A stretch of 64,000 bases of DNA. It comes from Streptomyces cadmiisoli (GTDB lineage: Bacteria; Actinomycetota; Actinomycetes; Streptomycetales; Streptomycetaceae). Each line of letters starts with the position of its first letter. The first letter of the stretch is position 1. Below the pieces are notes generated by a model, which made no database searches, had not been told where the DNA came from, and worked only from the letters and a program-made list of their open reading frames with translations. The stretch spans positions 744,001-808,000 of the forward strand of contig NZ_CP030074.1 of the NCBI RefSeq assembly GCF_003261055.1, written 5' to 3'. Below, piece after piece: positions 38,243 to 47,536 of the stretch. The position numbers and the translations under genes are program-made.

Positions 38243-39511
38243 ATGAGAAGAAATATGCCCATTGCGCCAGAGCGGCTGACATCACTCGGGCCGCGATCAT
38301 TTGCGCGTGATGTAGAGGTGACGCGTGCCGGACATGCTAGAGAGTTTGAGGAGACCTGGGCGACTCTAGAACCTCTGTTGCCGCAGATTCCCATTACGCG
38401 CGTCTATGACACGGCACCTATGGATTACCTTGATTTTCCGGTATGGCAGGCTGTCACGCCTTTGGCGAAAGACTTGACCGTGCATGGAGGTAAAGGAACA
38501 AGTAAAATGGCAGCAAAGCTGAGTGCGGTCATGGAAGCAATTGAGCGGGCATCAGCTGAAGAGCTGCCAAATTGGCGAGTCGCCAGGGGGTCTTATAACC
38601 AACTGGCATGCGCAGACGCAGTGGACCCGAGCAAATTTAGCTTGCCGCTCGATACCTCTTATCATCCTGACGCTACCTTCTCCTGGACTGGTGCGTACGA
38701 CCTAATCGGAAACAGCTACGCGCTTGTACCAACCGATCTCGTTGTTAACCCTGCAGTTGAGGGAATCGTCCCTCGTATAGAAACTAACGGACTCGCATCC
38801 GGCAATACGTACTCAGAAGCAACCCTCCATGCCTTGTATGAGCTCATCGAAAGGGACGCCGTATCACAAGAAGACTTTTATACCATTCATCACGATCCAG
38901 CATTCTCGCCTCGCCGACCTTTGCGCAGTATCGATATAGATACGATCACAGCCGAAGCTGCAAAAGAGTTCATAAAAAAACTAGGCAAGGAAGGTTTGGT
39001 ATTGCGGGTGCAAGACTTGACAAGCGCAATCGGCATACCTGTTTTTCGAGCCATTGTAATAAATCAAAACTTCTTTGGCCGAGAAGGGGAGATGAGCATA
39101 TTTACTGGTGAAGGGTGCGATCTTGACCCGTCGCGAGCGGTTGTTCGGGCCATTACGGAAGCATGCCAGGCCCATAGTTCTGTCGTTACCGGTGCCAGAG
39201 ATACTTTTGAGCACAGCGCTCACGGGCAACGGCCCGCGACACAAAAGCGGCTCACATCTCTGTACAGCAAACCAGGTTCCCTGCCCTTCCCTCAAGCTAA
39301 GAGGGGCGGCATCAGTAGTAACATATTGGGTAATGTTCAAACCGTTAGCAATCTACTGCGAGGCGCCGGCCTAGAGCAGTGTCTGGTGTCTGAGGTAACT
39401 CGTGAAGACCTTGGGATTCCGGTGGTTCGAGTAATCATTCCAGGCATTGCGTTCCCTTACGGCAAAGTTGCTCGCACCCCAACTCTCAGCATGCTGGAAT
39501 CGGTGATTTGA
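38243..39511 (+). CDS. Stand-alone YcaO-domain RiPP enzyme
   Basis: ATG 38243 gives 422 aa; ATG 38255 is an alternative. Conserved YcaO motifs are all visible: HGGKGTSKMAAKLSAVMEAI with ERASAE (about 81-105; the Glu residues bind Mg-ATP), ASGNTYSEATLHALYELIER with DA, and GEGCDLDPSRAVVRAITEAC with VVTGARDTF. YcaO enzymes use ATP to activate a peptide backbone amide, giving azolines from Cys/Ser/Thr, thioamides or macroamidines. The C-terminus (LSMLESVI) lacks the proline-rich tail of azoline-forming members, and no E1-like or TfuA partner gene is nearby. It is A+T-rich compared with flanking DNA and followed four bases later by a small Cys-containing peptide gene. Confidence 0.92.
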   Translation: MRRNMPIAPERLTSLGPRSFARDVEVTRAGHAREFEETWATLEPLLPQIPITRVYDTAPMDYLDFPVWQAVTPLAKDLTVHGGKGTSKMAAKLSAVMEAIERASAEELPNWRVARGSYNQLACADAVDPSKFSLPLDTSYHPDATFSWTGAYDLIGNSYALVPTDLVVNPAVEGIVPRIETNGLASGNTYSEATLHALYELIERDAVSQEDFYTIHHDPAFSPRRPLRSIDIDTITAEAAKEFIKKLGKEGLVLRVQDLTSAIGIPVFRAIVINQNFFGREGEMSIFTGEGCDLDPSRAVVRAITEACQAHSSVVTGARDTFEHSAHGQRPATQKRLTSLYSKPGSLPFPQAKRGGISSNILGNVQTVSNLLRGAGLEQCLVSEVTREDLGIPVVRVIIPGIAFPYGKVARTPTLSMLESVI

Positions 39512-39515
39512 AGCA

Positions 39516-39659
39516 ATGAAAACAACCGCTTCTACTGGGCCTTCGCTTGCGCCGAGTGAGGCACAAGCTCTCCTTCCCGACGCTCAAATTCTTCCACCGG
39601 CAAAGCGAGTGGGTAAGGGCTGTGTTTGTTATTTTGATCAGCGAGAGAGTGCCGATTGA
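39516..39659 (+). CDS. 47-aa Cys-containing peptide, candidate RiPP precursor
   Basis: The frame ATG 39516 to TGA 39659 begins four bases after the YcaO stop, so the two are probably translated together. The product has a Ser/Pro/Ala-rich first part (MKTTASTGPSLAPSEAQALL), then PDAQILPPAKRVG and a Cys-rich end KGCVCYFDQRESAD. A leader-core layout with two Cys (C36, C38) close together is what a YcaO substrate could look like. There is no Gly-Gly motif before the Cys pair; GKG at 33-35 is the nearest. No strong ribosome site is seen, as expected for coupling. It could instead be a small accessory protein. I recognise no family. Confidence 0.55.
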   Translation: MKTTASTGPSLAPSEAQALLPDAQILPPAKRVGKGCVCYFDQRESAD

Positions 39660-39749
39660 GCTTCAATGGCGGTAGGAATTCCAAGAATGGGCTGAGCTTC
39701 AGCGGTCCAAAAGTAGGCGAAGTGAAACAGCAAGAGGAGGCCAGTGAGA

Positions 39750-40955
39750 ATGTTCGATGCGATGAGTGAAGTGATCAATTCGCCCTCTACTTTCAAGGAA
39801 AATCCACCCACCGTACCGACGGTATGGCGCTCGACGGAGAACAACCTACGTCAAATTATCGGTATCGAAAATTTGGTCGATATTCTTGATGGTGTAGTTC
39901 ACGCGAAGGATAATGTCAGAATCACCATTGATGGAGACACAATAGACTCAGGCGCGTATACGGCTGCCCGCACCGAGGGGGGATCATTCGCAGGCGAGGT
40001 CCTGCCAATCCAAGTGGCGAAGTACTTGGAAAAGGGCGCCTCGCTTGTGATCAATAATCTAGAGCGTCATTGGAGGCCTCTACGCGACTATCATCGCAGG
40101 CTGACCCACGAAATAGGTACGGGTATCGAGTGTGTTGGTTTCCTTACGCCCCCCAAAGAAAGGGGATTTCGTCCTCATTACGATCAACTGGATGTGCTTA
40201 TTTGCCAAGTTTCCGGACATAAAACGTGGAGACTGTATAAGCCTGTAGTCGAGAATCCCCTCATCGGCGATAATCCGCCGGCTGGCGCAGATTTGAGCGG
40301 ATATATATCAAATGAGCAACCATTTCTTGAGATCGAGCTCGGCCCAGGAGAGCGCCTCTGGATTCCACGCGGTTGGGTCCACGTCGGCTTTTCAGGTCGC
40401 AATGAGTACTCCTGGCACGTGAGTCTCGTGTTCTGTGATTACACGCATAAATGGCTGGCGTTGGAGATAATTAAAGCTCTTGCTACAAGCGTGGACGAGT
40501 CATTCCTCAGGTCATTGCTACCACGCGGTGTTGCAAGCGATCGAGATCTTTTGAATGTTTCGGTGCGTGCCGTAGTAGAGCGAATTATAGAGACGCTTCC
40601 AACTCTGGATTTTGATCACGTTGTTCACAGTGTCCAACGGCAGATGCGGACGACGCTGCCCAGCGTACCTCGGCCGCTAACCGACGTCCATATTGGGCCT
40701 GATACCTGGCTACAGATAGTTCCTGAGAGCATTCTGGCGACAAGCCGTCGGAATGATGGGAAGCTTGATCTGCAGCTTTCGCGCGGGAAATTGACAATAA
40801 ATGAGTCTGCTGCGGATTTCTTCTCGAGAATATTGGAAGCAGGTGACGGCGACAGAAGATGGCTGTCTACCGATCTCGCTCCGCAAGTAGGTGTGGAATC
40901 GGCGATAGAGGTTGCGAAGAAGCTTTATAAGGCAGGTGTAGCTAGAGTACTCTGA
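39750..40955 (+). CDS. JmjC/cupin-4 family Fe(II) oxygenase
   Basis: ATG 39750 is nine bases after GAGGAGG (39734-39740); GTG 39744 is too close. The 401-aa protein has the JmjC/cupin-4 core (RoxA/MINA53-like): HYD at H143/D145 (FRPHYDQLDVLICQVSGHKT), the Lys of HKTWRLY (K158) for 2-oxoglutarate, and the distal His in ERLWIPRGWVHVGFSG (H211). The C-terminal 150 residues hold a winged-helix-like part. Relatives hydroxylate Arg, His or other side chains of proteins. Beside a YcaO gene it most likely hydroxylates the RiPP precursor. All ligands are intact. Confidence 0.88.
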   Translation: MFDAMSEVINSPSTFKENPPTVPTVWRSTENNLRQIIGIENLVDILDGVVHAKDNVRITIDGDTIDSGAYTAARTEGGSFAGEVLPIQVAKYLEKGASLVINNLERHWRPLRDYHRRLTHEIGTGIECVGFLTPPKERGFRPHYDQLDVLICQVSGHKTWRLYKPVVENPLIGDNPPAGADLSGYISNEQPFLEIELGPGERLWIPRGWVHVGFSGRNEYSWHVSLVFCDYTHKWLALEIIKALATSVDESFLRSLLPRGVASDRDLLNVSVRAVVERIIETLPTLDFDHVVHSVQRQMRTTLPSVPRPLTDVHIGPDTWLQIVPESILATSRRNDGKLDLQLSRGKLTINESAADFFSRILEAGDGDRRWLSTDLAPQVGVESAIEVAKKLYKAGVARVL

Positions 40956-40959
40956 AATC

Positions 40960-40976
40960 GTCCTCGAGAGGAGGAC
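40960..40976 (+). terminator. Small hairpin behind the JmjC gene
   Basis: GTCCTC (40960-40965) and GAGGAC (40971-40976) can pair around a five-base loop, just after the stop. It is weak, but in a fitting place. Confidence 0.35.
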
Positions 40977-41142
40977 TTCAAAGCACGTCCTGCTCCGTGC
41001 TGAGATGTATACCCAGCTCAGGTAAAAACCTGGCCAGTGCTTTTCTATGGGCTGGTGGTGTTCGGCATACAGGTAACGTGAGGATAAAAGGCGTTGCATA
41101 AAGTTGTGAGCTGGAAACCTTCCAGTTGCGGCTGGGGTGTTA

Positions 41143-41458
41143 CGCGCTGAGCGGGTGTGGGTGGAGGTGTTCACGGGGCTGCGAATGACGGAGTTTTGGG
41201 CCTGCTGAAGGTAGTGCGAGAGCGGGGCGGCAACGGGACACTGTGGCGCCGACCGTGGTATTTGCCGTTAGCCGAGTGGGTATCGATAGTCGCGATGTAC
41301 TATCGAACGTCCCTCACCGTGCGGCAGTTGGGTCCAGTGTTCGTCTCTTCTCATCCACGTTCTGCCGGGTAATCCAGCGGCTGGGGCCGCTGCCCGGACC
41401 GGTGGCCCATTCGGTCGTTGTTCCAGAGCGGATGTGGATCGTGGACGGCCAGGGCTGA
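41143..41458 (+). pseudogene. IS5-like transposase N-terminal fragment
   Basis: The reading LKVVRERGGNGTLWRRPWYL, PLAEWVSIVAMYYRTSLTVR, QLGPVF, then after a frameshift RVIQRLGPLPGPV and ERMWIVDGQG, is the start of a helix-turn-helix plus DDE_Tnp_4 type transposase. It stops in the first catalytic strand. Confidence 0.65.
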
Positions 41459-41491
41459 TTCAAAGTCCTGGTGATTACGTGGCGTTGCAGG

Positions 41492-42637
41492 TCAGGGCAG
41501 TCCGATCAGGTCCAGCGGATGGGTGAAGGGCGTGTAGGAGACCTCGCGCAGGCCGGCGGCGATGCTGTGGTGTCCGGCGGTTCGCAGGGTGCTGATCGCG
41601 AAGCTGCGCAGGGTGGCCATGTTCTCCGGTCTGTGTCCGGTGCGGATCTTCGAGGCGTCCTCGCCGAACGTGGTGTCTCTGACGTGGTGCACGGCCTCGA
41701 TGCCCCATTGTGCGCGGGCGAGTTGGCCGATGGCCTGGGGAGACGCCGCACGCGCCGTCAGGTCGGTGATGGCGTAGAGGGTCTCGCGGGTGATCTTGCC
41801 TGTCTTGAGGTCGGTGCGGTGTCGGTGGATCTTCGCGGCCTGCGTCACGTGCGGGAAGTCCAGGCCGGGACCGGTGACGGTGAGCGTGCGCACCGGGCGG
41901 GTCTCACGTCGCTTGTGTCCCGCCTCGCGGTCGTAGCGGCGGGCGGTCACCCTTTTTCCAGGGCGGTGAGCGGAGCGTGTGGTGCAGCGTCGGCTGGTTC
42001 CGCTTGACCATGAGCAGGTAGTGCGCCTTCTTCGCCTCCACCAGCCACCTGGCGTGGTCACGGTGGGTGTGCAGGGCGTCGGCACTCACCACGACACCGG
42101 CCAGGTCGAACGGGGCCGGCAGCTTCGTGAAACCGGTGACCTCGGTGGTCTTGTCCGGCACGCGTAGCTGGCTGACGGTGCGTCCGCCGTCCAGGACGGC
42201 GGAGAGCAGGTGGGCGGCCGGTCCGGTGTCCGTACGCGAGCCGCGGGCGGCCTTGCCGTCCACGGCCAGGTGCCGGCTGCCAGCGGGTCACATCCGAGCA
42301 GGTCGGCAAGCCCGCCGGGACATACGAGGGTCAGGAGGCGGCGGATGGTGGAGGTCGACGGTGCACGGCGCACGCCGAGCGGGCCGCAGGCGCGTACGCC
42401 GAGGCGGGCGAGTGCGTCCAGGGGCGCGTGGCGGGCCCACTGGCCCACGGCCAGACAGGAGCGGGCCCCGGCCAGCACCGCGCAGCAGGCGGTGAGCAGG
42501 ACCGATCCCAGCGAATGGCGCCGGCCCCGCCGATCTCGCGGATCACGGAGAACGGACAGGCGTCCGGCGACATCGTTCACGCCACGCTGGGCGGCAGTGG
42601 GCGACTTGGTCAGGCAGACAATGGCAGACGGCGGCAC
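41492..42637 (-). pseudogene. ISAs1-family transposase, frameshifted
   Basis: Read from 42637: DVAGRLSVLRDPRDRRGRRH, SLGSVLLTACCAVLAGARS in one frame, then DGKAARGSRTDTGPAAHLLS, VSADALHTHRDHARWLVEAK in a second, then RHRTDLKTGKITRETLYAIT and ARAQWGIEAVHHVRDTTFGE in a third. This is the complete ISAs1 order broken by two frameshifts (about 42260 and 41930). A 14-base sequence at 41483-41496 also occurs at 46762-46775 near the IS1380 copy. Confidence 0.8.
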
Positions 42638-42817
42638 ATCGAAGCTCCGGGCAGGCAGGGCGACTTGGGAAGGTCACCCCGTCAACCGGAGCTTCGGTGC
42701 CTTCGTGACGGGCTTCCGCAGGATCATCACACCCCGGCGACCTGCACATTTCCATGACCCCCAGGACTTTGAATCAGCCCTGCGTGGACGGCACGCTCGT
42801 CCTAATTCGCAATAACC

Positions 42818-43310
42818 GTGCGCACGCTGGCCGACGTCGCCGTCGGTGGCCGTCCGGTGCTGATCAGTCTTTCGGTGCGACGGTTGTTCTGTGACAGTGC
42901 GAGCTGCGGCCGGTGGACGTTTGCCGAGCAGGTGGAGGGGCTGACGGTGCGCTATCAGCGTCGCAGTTCGCTGCTGCAGCATCTGGTGGGGACGGCCGGG
43001 GTGCTGCTCGCCGGCTGTGGCGGGGCCCGGCTCCTGCACATCTTGAAGGCGCCGCTGTCGCGGACGAGTGTGCTGTTCCACCTGATGCGCATGCGCCTAC
43101 CTCCGGTCGTGACACCGCGGGTGCTGGGCGTGGACGACTTCGCGCTGTACACGGACATCGATGGCACGGTACTGGTGGACGCGGACACGCGGCTTCCGAT
43201 CGAATTGTGGGCCGGGCGTGATGCCGAACAGCTGGCTGACTGGCTGCGCATTCACCCTGGCGTCGAGGTGTGCCGGGACGGCTCGCTCACCTTCCGGCAG
43301 TTGTTGCCGC
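42818..43310 (+). pseudogene. ISL3 transposase fragment
   Basis: The frame reads [20 protein letters not shown], then [20 protein letters not shown] and [20 protein letters not shown], closely similar to residues 40-195 of the transposase at 28143. Both ends are missing; it abuts an IS1380 fragment at about 43320. Confidence 0.85.
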
Positions 43311-43319
43311 TGGAGACGG

Positions 43320-44012
43320 CCAGCGGTGCGCCGACAACTCCGAAGGTGGTACCCACGAGTTCGTCGCCTGGCTCGCCCAGCGCGGTCGGTAGCTGTCGTA
43401 TTCGGTCGGCATGACCATCACCGACGCCATCCACGAGGCTGTCCTCAAGGTCCCGCCCGCCGCGTGGACGGTGGCCGTCGAGCCGGATGGGGAGATCCGC
43501 GATGGCGCCTGGGGCGCCGAACTCACCGGCAACGTCCTGGCGGCCTGGCCGAAGGGGATGCGGCTGATCGTCCGCAAAGAACGGTCGCACCCCGGCGCGC
43601 AGTTGCGCTTCACCGTAACCGACGGCCTGCGGCTCACCGCATTCGCCACCAACACCACCGGCATCCCGGTCGCCGCACTCGAACTGCGGCACCGCCAGCG
43701 GGCACAGGCCGAGGACCGCATCCGTGCCTCCCGCGCTACCGGCCTGCGCAACCTACCCCTGCACGACACCACGCAGAACGAGATTTGGCTGGAGATCGTC
43801 CAGATCGCCCTCGACCTCCTTGCATGGATGCCTGTGCTCGCTCTGATCGGCGAAATCTGCAGGTGGGAGCCCCGCCGGCTCCGGCGCCGTCGCCCGCCCA
43901 GCTCGTCACGACCGCCCGCCGCCAGCACCTGAGGGTCGCACGCCACTGGCCCTGGACCGACGTGATCACCGACGCCCTGGCAAGGCTCGAAGCCCTCCCG
44001 AACCCCGGTTGA
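43320..44012 (+). pseudogene. IS1380 transposase C-terminal fragment
   Basis: The reading [17 protein letters not shown] start (in damaged form) leads to [40 protein letters not shown] and RIRASRATGLRNLPLHDTTQ, then after a frameshift RQHLRVARHWPWTDVITDAL and a stop. It matches the C-terminal half of the copy at 45339-46710 and points towards it. Confidence 0.8.
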
Positions 44013-44500
44013 CCAGCGCGTTCCCATCCCTGCGAGCAGCACCACCCCGACCGGAGCTGTGGAACCCGGCGCGCCCACCCGACGCGACAGCCGGGCCATC
44101 AGCCTGACCTCCACCAGCCCGAACAACCGAAACGGTCCGCCGAAACCGACGGACCGTCACGAAAAATCGAGGTTAGTCTGTGGTCGAGAATGTCATGAGG
44201 ACGCAGGCTCCGGTGCCGACGCCGGGCAGGACGTCCATATCTCCCCAGCGAGTGAAGCGACGAGCGGGGTGAGTTCTTCGCTTCCTAACTACTTATACCG
44301 AAACTTTCGCGGTCGATACCGAAAATCGTACCACAATGTCGTAGCTCAAGTTGTTGAATCTCGACTGTGTCGCATGAGTAAATATTGTTCGACTACCCAC
44401 CATGGTGAACGTGTTTTGCAGTCAAATGCGGCAGCAAAATGACGTGCTGGAGAGTCGCATATTGCCGCAATGCATCGTCCGTATCCAGCTATGAGGAATT
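44013..44500. other. A+T-rich upstream region of the 2OG oxygenase gene
   Basis: After the IS1380 end (to about 44160) the composition shifts to A+T-rich up to the oxygenase start, so this is likely original RiPP-locus DNA with the promoter. A 30-codon frame at 44402-44494 (MVNVFCSQMRQQNDVLESRI, LPQCIVRIQL) ends six bases before the oxygenase start; it has no good ribosome site and I list it only as a possibility. Confidence 0.4.
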
Positions 44501-45130
44501 ATGCGCGAACTTGAAGCATGGAATCAAATGCTTGCACTTGCCACCCCGACAGGAAAGCCAGTAGCAAAGGGATCTCCGCAACGTACAGTCGCCGAGATGA
44601 TCGCCAACATAATGGCCGATCGGCGAACTATTCAACCCACTATGGTTCCCGCGGAGATAATCGATGCTGGCACTATCGAGACCCTTTCTGGTGTCGCCGG
44701 TTCCGCTATTTCCGAGAATGGTAGGCCTCACACAGGACACAAAGTTGCTGACGTCCCAGATGAGGCAATTCTGTGTCTTGAACAGACGGGCGTGATAGAT
44801 TGGTGCAGGCAGATGGTTCCCGCGGTCGAAGTCTCTGGTGCCACATTCATCTATTACAACGAGGCCGGAGAAGACAGTAAGCTGCACGTGGATGACAATG
44901 CAAGGTGGGTCTACAATCTTCTCATTTGCCTTAGCCGCAGGAAGCCGGAAACTGGGCCGGGGTCAGCCACCTACTTCATGCTAGGAAATGGCGTTACGAA
45001 AGCTCATCGACTTAACGGCGGAGAAGCAATTTTCTTCCACTCTGAATCTACTCCGCATGGCCGTACGCCTATAGTCGCCGATGAGCAAGTGCTCCTATTG
45101 TCTGTCGCTTTGAGGGAAAGCAGCTATTGA
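44501..45130 (+). CDS. Fe(II)/2-oxoglutarate-dependent oxygenase
   Basis: ATG 44501 follows GAGGAA. The 209-aa protein has the double-stranded beta-helix pattern of prolyl-hydroxylase-like enzymes: SGATFIYYNEAGEDSKLHVD with the iron ligands H129 and D131, WVYNLLICLSRR, and GGEAIFFHSESTPHGRTPI with the distal H186 and R188 for 2-oxoglutarate. The size is typical. Its A+T-rich composition matches the YcaO and JmjC genes, and the gene sits between two convergent IS1380 copies. Hydroxylation of the RiPP precursor is the natural inference; the residue modified is unknown. Confidence 0.85.
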   Translation: MRELEAWNQMLALATPTGKPVAKGSPQRTVAEMIANIMADRRTIQPTMVPAEIIDAGTIETLSGVAGSAISENGRPHTGHKVADVPDEAILCLEQTGVIDWCRQMVPAVEVSGATFIYYNEAGEDSKLHVDDNARWVYNLLICLSRRKPETGPGSATYFMLGNGVTKAHRLNGGEAIFFHSESTPHGRTPIVADEQVLLLSVALRESSY

Positions 45131-45338
45131 TTCTCAACGCGATACTGAAAGCTGGCTTCGTAACTAGCCTCGATTTTGCATGAGGGTGCGTCAGCTTGCT
45201 GGCGGACCCTTTCTGCTCATTCAGGGCGGAGATTTCGGCTCGCGGACATGCTGATGGCCCGGCTGTCGCGTCGGATGGGCGCCGGGTTCCACGACTCCGG
45301 TCGGGGTGGTGCTGCTCGCAGGGACGGGACCAGGCTGG

Positions 45339-46710
45339 TCAGCCTGGGTTCGGGAGGGCTTCGAGTCGTGCCAGGGCGTCGGTGATTACGTCTGTCCAGG
45401 GCCAGTGGCGTGCGACCCTCAGGTGCCGGCGGCGGGCGGTCCTGATGATCTGAGCGGCGGCGGAGACGAGACGGAGCCGGAGACGACGGGGCTCCCGCCT
45501 GCGGGTTTCTCCGGTCAGAGCGAGCATGGGCATCCAGGCCAGCAGGTCGAGGGCGATCTGGACGGTCTCCAGCCAGATCTGGTTCTGTGCGGTGTCGTGC
45601 AGGGGGAGGTTGCGCAGGCCGGTGGCGCGGGCGGCGCGGATGCGGTCCTCGGCCCTCGCGCGCTGGTGGTGCCGCAGTTCGAGTGCGGCGATCGGATCGC
45701 CGGTGGTGTTGGTGGCGAACGCGGTGAGCCGCAGGCCGTCGGCGTCGGTGAGCCGCAACTGGGCGCCGGGGTGAGGCCGTTCCTTGCGGACGATCAGCCG
45801 TATCCCCTGCGGCCAGCCGGCCAGGACATTGCCGGTGAGTTCGGCGACCCAGGCGCCGTCGCGGATCTCGCCGCCCGGCTCGACGGCCGCTGTCCATGCG
45901 GTGGGCGGAACCTCAAGGGCGGCGTGGTGGATGGCGTCGGTGATGGTCATGCCGACCGAGTACGACAGCCACCGGCCGCGCTGGGCGAGCCAGGCGACGA
46001 ACTCGTGGGTTCCGCCTCCGGAGTCGGTGCGGATCAGCGTCCGGCGTCCGCGCCGGTACTTCTTCGGCAGTTGGGCCAGGGCGAGCTGGGCGGTTTCGAT
46101 GTGGTCGGCGGCGGTGTTGCTGCCCGCGTTGCCCGGCCTGAGCAGGCCGGCCACCGGCTCCCCGCTTCCGCCGCTTCCGTGATCGACGAAGCCCGTCAGC
46201 GGGTGGTGTCCGAAGGTCTTCTTCCAGGTCGCGGTGGCGTCCTGCTTGTCGGAGTGCGCCAGCACCAGCACCCCGTCCAGGTCCACGATCACCTGTCCGG
46301 TCGTGCTACGGCCACGAGGCTCCGGCCAACTTCCAGACACGCTCGCGTGATTCGGCTCGTGCTGAACGGATCGCGGTCAGGGCCTTCAAGCCCGCCGCGG
46401 CCAGAGTGAGGCGGGAGACGGTCGGGTCAGAGGCCACCGGGCCGAACACAGCCGGCTCGGCCCGCATCATCGCGACATCGGCCAGACAGTCCCCGCCCAG
46501 TGCGACCGCCAGCGGCGCATCCAGCACGATCTTGCCCGGATCGTGCACGGCCCTGGCCTTCCGCCACGGCGCCAGCGCCGCTGATATTGCCCTGTCCAAG
46601 CCGACCTTGCGGACGGTCTCGACCAACAGCACGCTCCCGGCCTGGGAGACCACAGCCCGGCCGCCGCCCTCGATGCGGACATGCGGGTACGACCCGATAC
46701 GCTTCCTCAC
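45339..46710 (-). pseudogene. IS1380-family transposase, one frameshift
   Basis: The N-terminal part (46306-46710) reads RIGSYPHVRIEGGGRAVVSQ to VWKLAGA; the remainder (to 45339) reads [60 protein letters not shown] to ALARLEALPNPG. Both DDE Asp residues of the catalytic strands (VIVDLDG, IRTDSGGG) are present. The two frames meet at about 46320, so one frameshift separates an otherwise full-length 465-residue transposase. The element appears to extend from roughly 45215 to 46776. Confidence 0.85.
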
Positions 46711-47068
46711 CTGAGGAGTGCTTCTTTCCTCGCAGCCAACAGGACTCTCGACAAGCCCTATCGTTGCAGGTCAGGAGCACTTCTCGCGTTTGCGATCAAG
46801 CCTTGGACAGCTCACGTCATGAAAGCGCGAGGCTAGCCACGCCACGGGCCTCCTCGGCCCGCTTGAGACACCCTCCGACCCAGCTATCTTGGCCTGTGCC
46901 TTCTTGGGTGCCGAGCACCTTGGGGACAGGGCGCATCCCGGCGGTATGCCTACCGATGTGCGGTCGACGGGATTGTTGTAGCTACCGAAGGTCGCCCACC
47001 GTGGCACCGAAATGGGTGCCGAAAAATATGACGAAGCACGTTGACTCGAACTTTCTCTCCATGACTCA
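46711..47068. other. Upstream region of the NHLP precursor gene
   Basis: The IS1380 right end lies at about 46776. The rest shows no gene; it should hold the promoter of the precursor and export genes. Confidence 0.4.
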
Positions 47069-47482
47069 ATGGATCTTGTGCTGAATCGTAGAAGGCTGGG
47101 CTATCGGCTTGGTGCCGTAGCAAGTCATATGGGGGTTGGTCTGCTTCAGTATCAGAAAGTTGAAGAATTTATCAATTGTTATACGCGCTTACTCACCCAG
47201 GTCTGGGGCAGCGAGGAATGTTCGCGTCGTTTGGATGAGCATCCCCGCACTCTACTGTCGGAAGTCGGCCTGAATATCTCAGCCGATGCTACATTGCATG
47301 TGCTGAGGGAAGAGATCGCGGGCTTCCATCTCGGTCACCAGATAGATCTCTGGAATCAAGGCCTCCAGACAGGACAGTTCACATTGTACGTACCGCGCCC
47401 GCTGTGCGCTGATGGAGATCTCAGCGAAGTGGACCTCGGTGACCTAGCCGGCGGAGTGAAAATCAACTGCCAGATACTTTGA
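47069..47482 (+). CDS. NHLP-type (nitrile hydratase leader) RiPP precursor
   Basis: The frame gives 137 aa from ATG 47069 (ATG 47129 is an alternative; neither has a clear ribosome site). Residues 28-129 follow the nitrile-hydratase-alpha-like leader family: VEEFINCYTRLLTQVWGSEE, CSRRLDEHPRTLLSEVGLNI, ending DGDLSEVDLGDLAGG. The Gly-Gly at 128-129 leaves a core of only eight residues, VKINCQIL, with a single Cys (C134). NHLP leaders direct modification of proteusin-type peptides and are removed by the NHLM C39 exporter, which is encoded two genes downstream. The very short core is unusual. It could also be a decayed precursor. Confidence 0.8.
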   Translation: MDLVLNRRRLGYRLGAVASHMGVGLLQYQKVEEFINCYTRLLTQVWGSEECSRRLDEHPRTLLSEVGLNISADATLHVLREEIAGFHLGHQIDLWNQGLQTGQFTLYVPRPLCADGDLSEVDLGDLAGGVKINCQIL

Positions 47483-47536
47483 ACCATATATCGCCATGTC
47501 GGCAGTAACAAAAGGGCGGTATACCTCAGAGGCCTC

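Noticed and set aside
37848..38246. 132-codon frame overlapping the YcaO start by four bases
   Set aside because: It crosses a composition boundary, has no similarity and no ribosome site; the overlap is probably chance.
41483..46775. Shared 14-base sequence CGTTGCAGGTCAGG at the ISAs1 and IS1380 ends read as attachment sites
   Set aside because: It lies next to the stop end of one element and the start end of another; more likely related terminal sequences or a preferred target than phage-type att sites.
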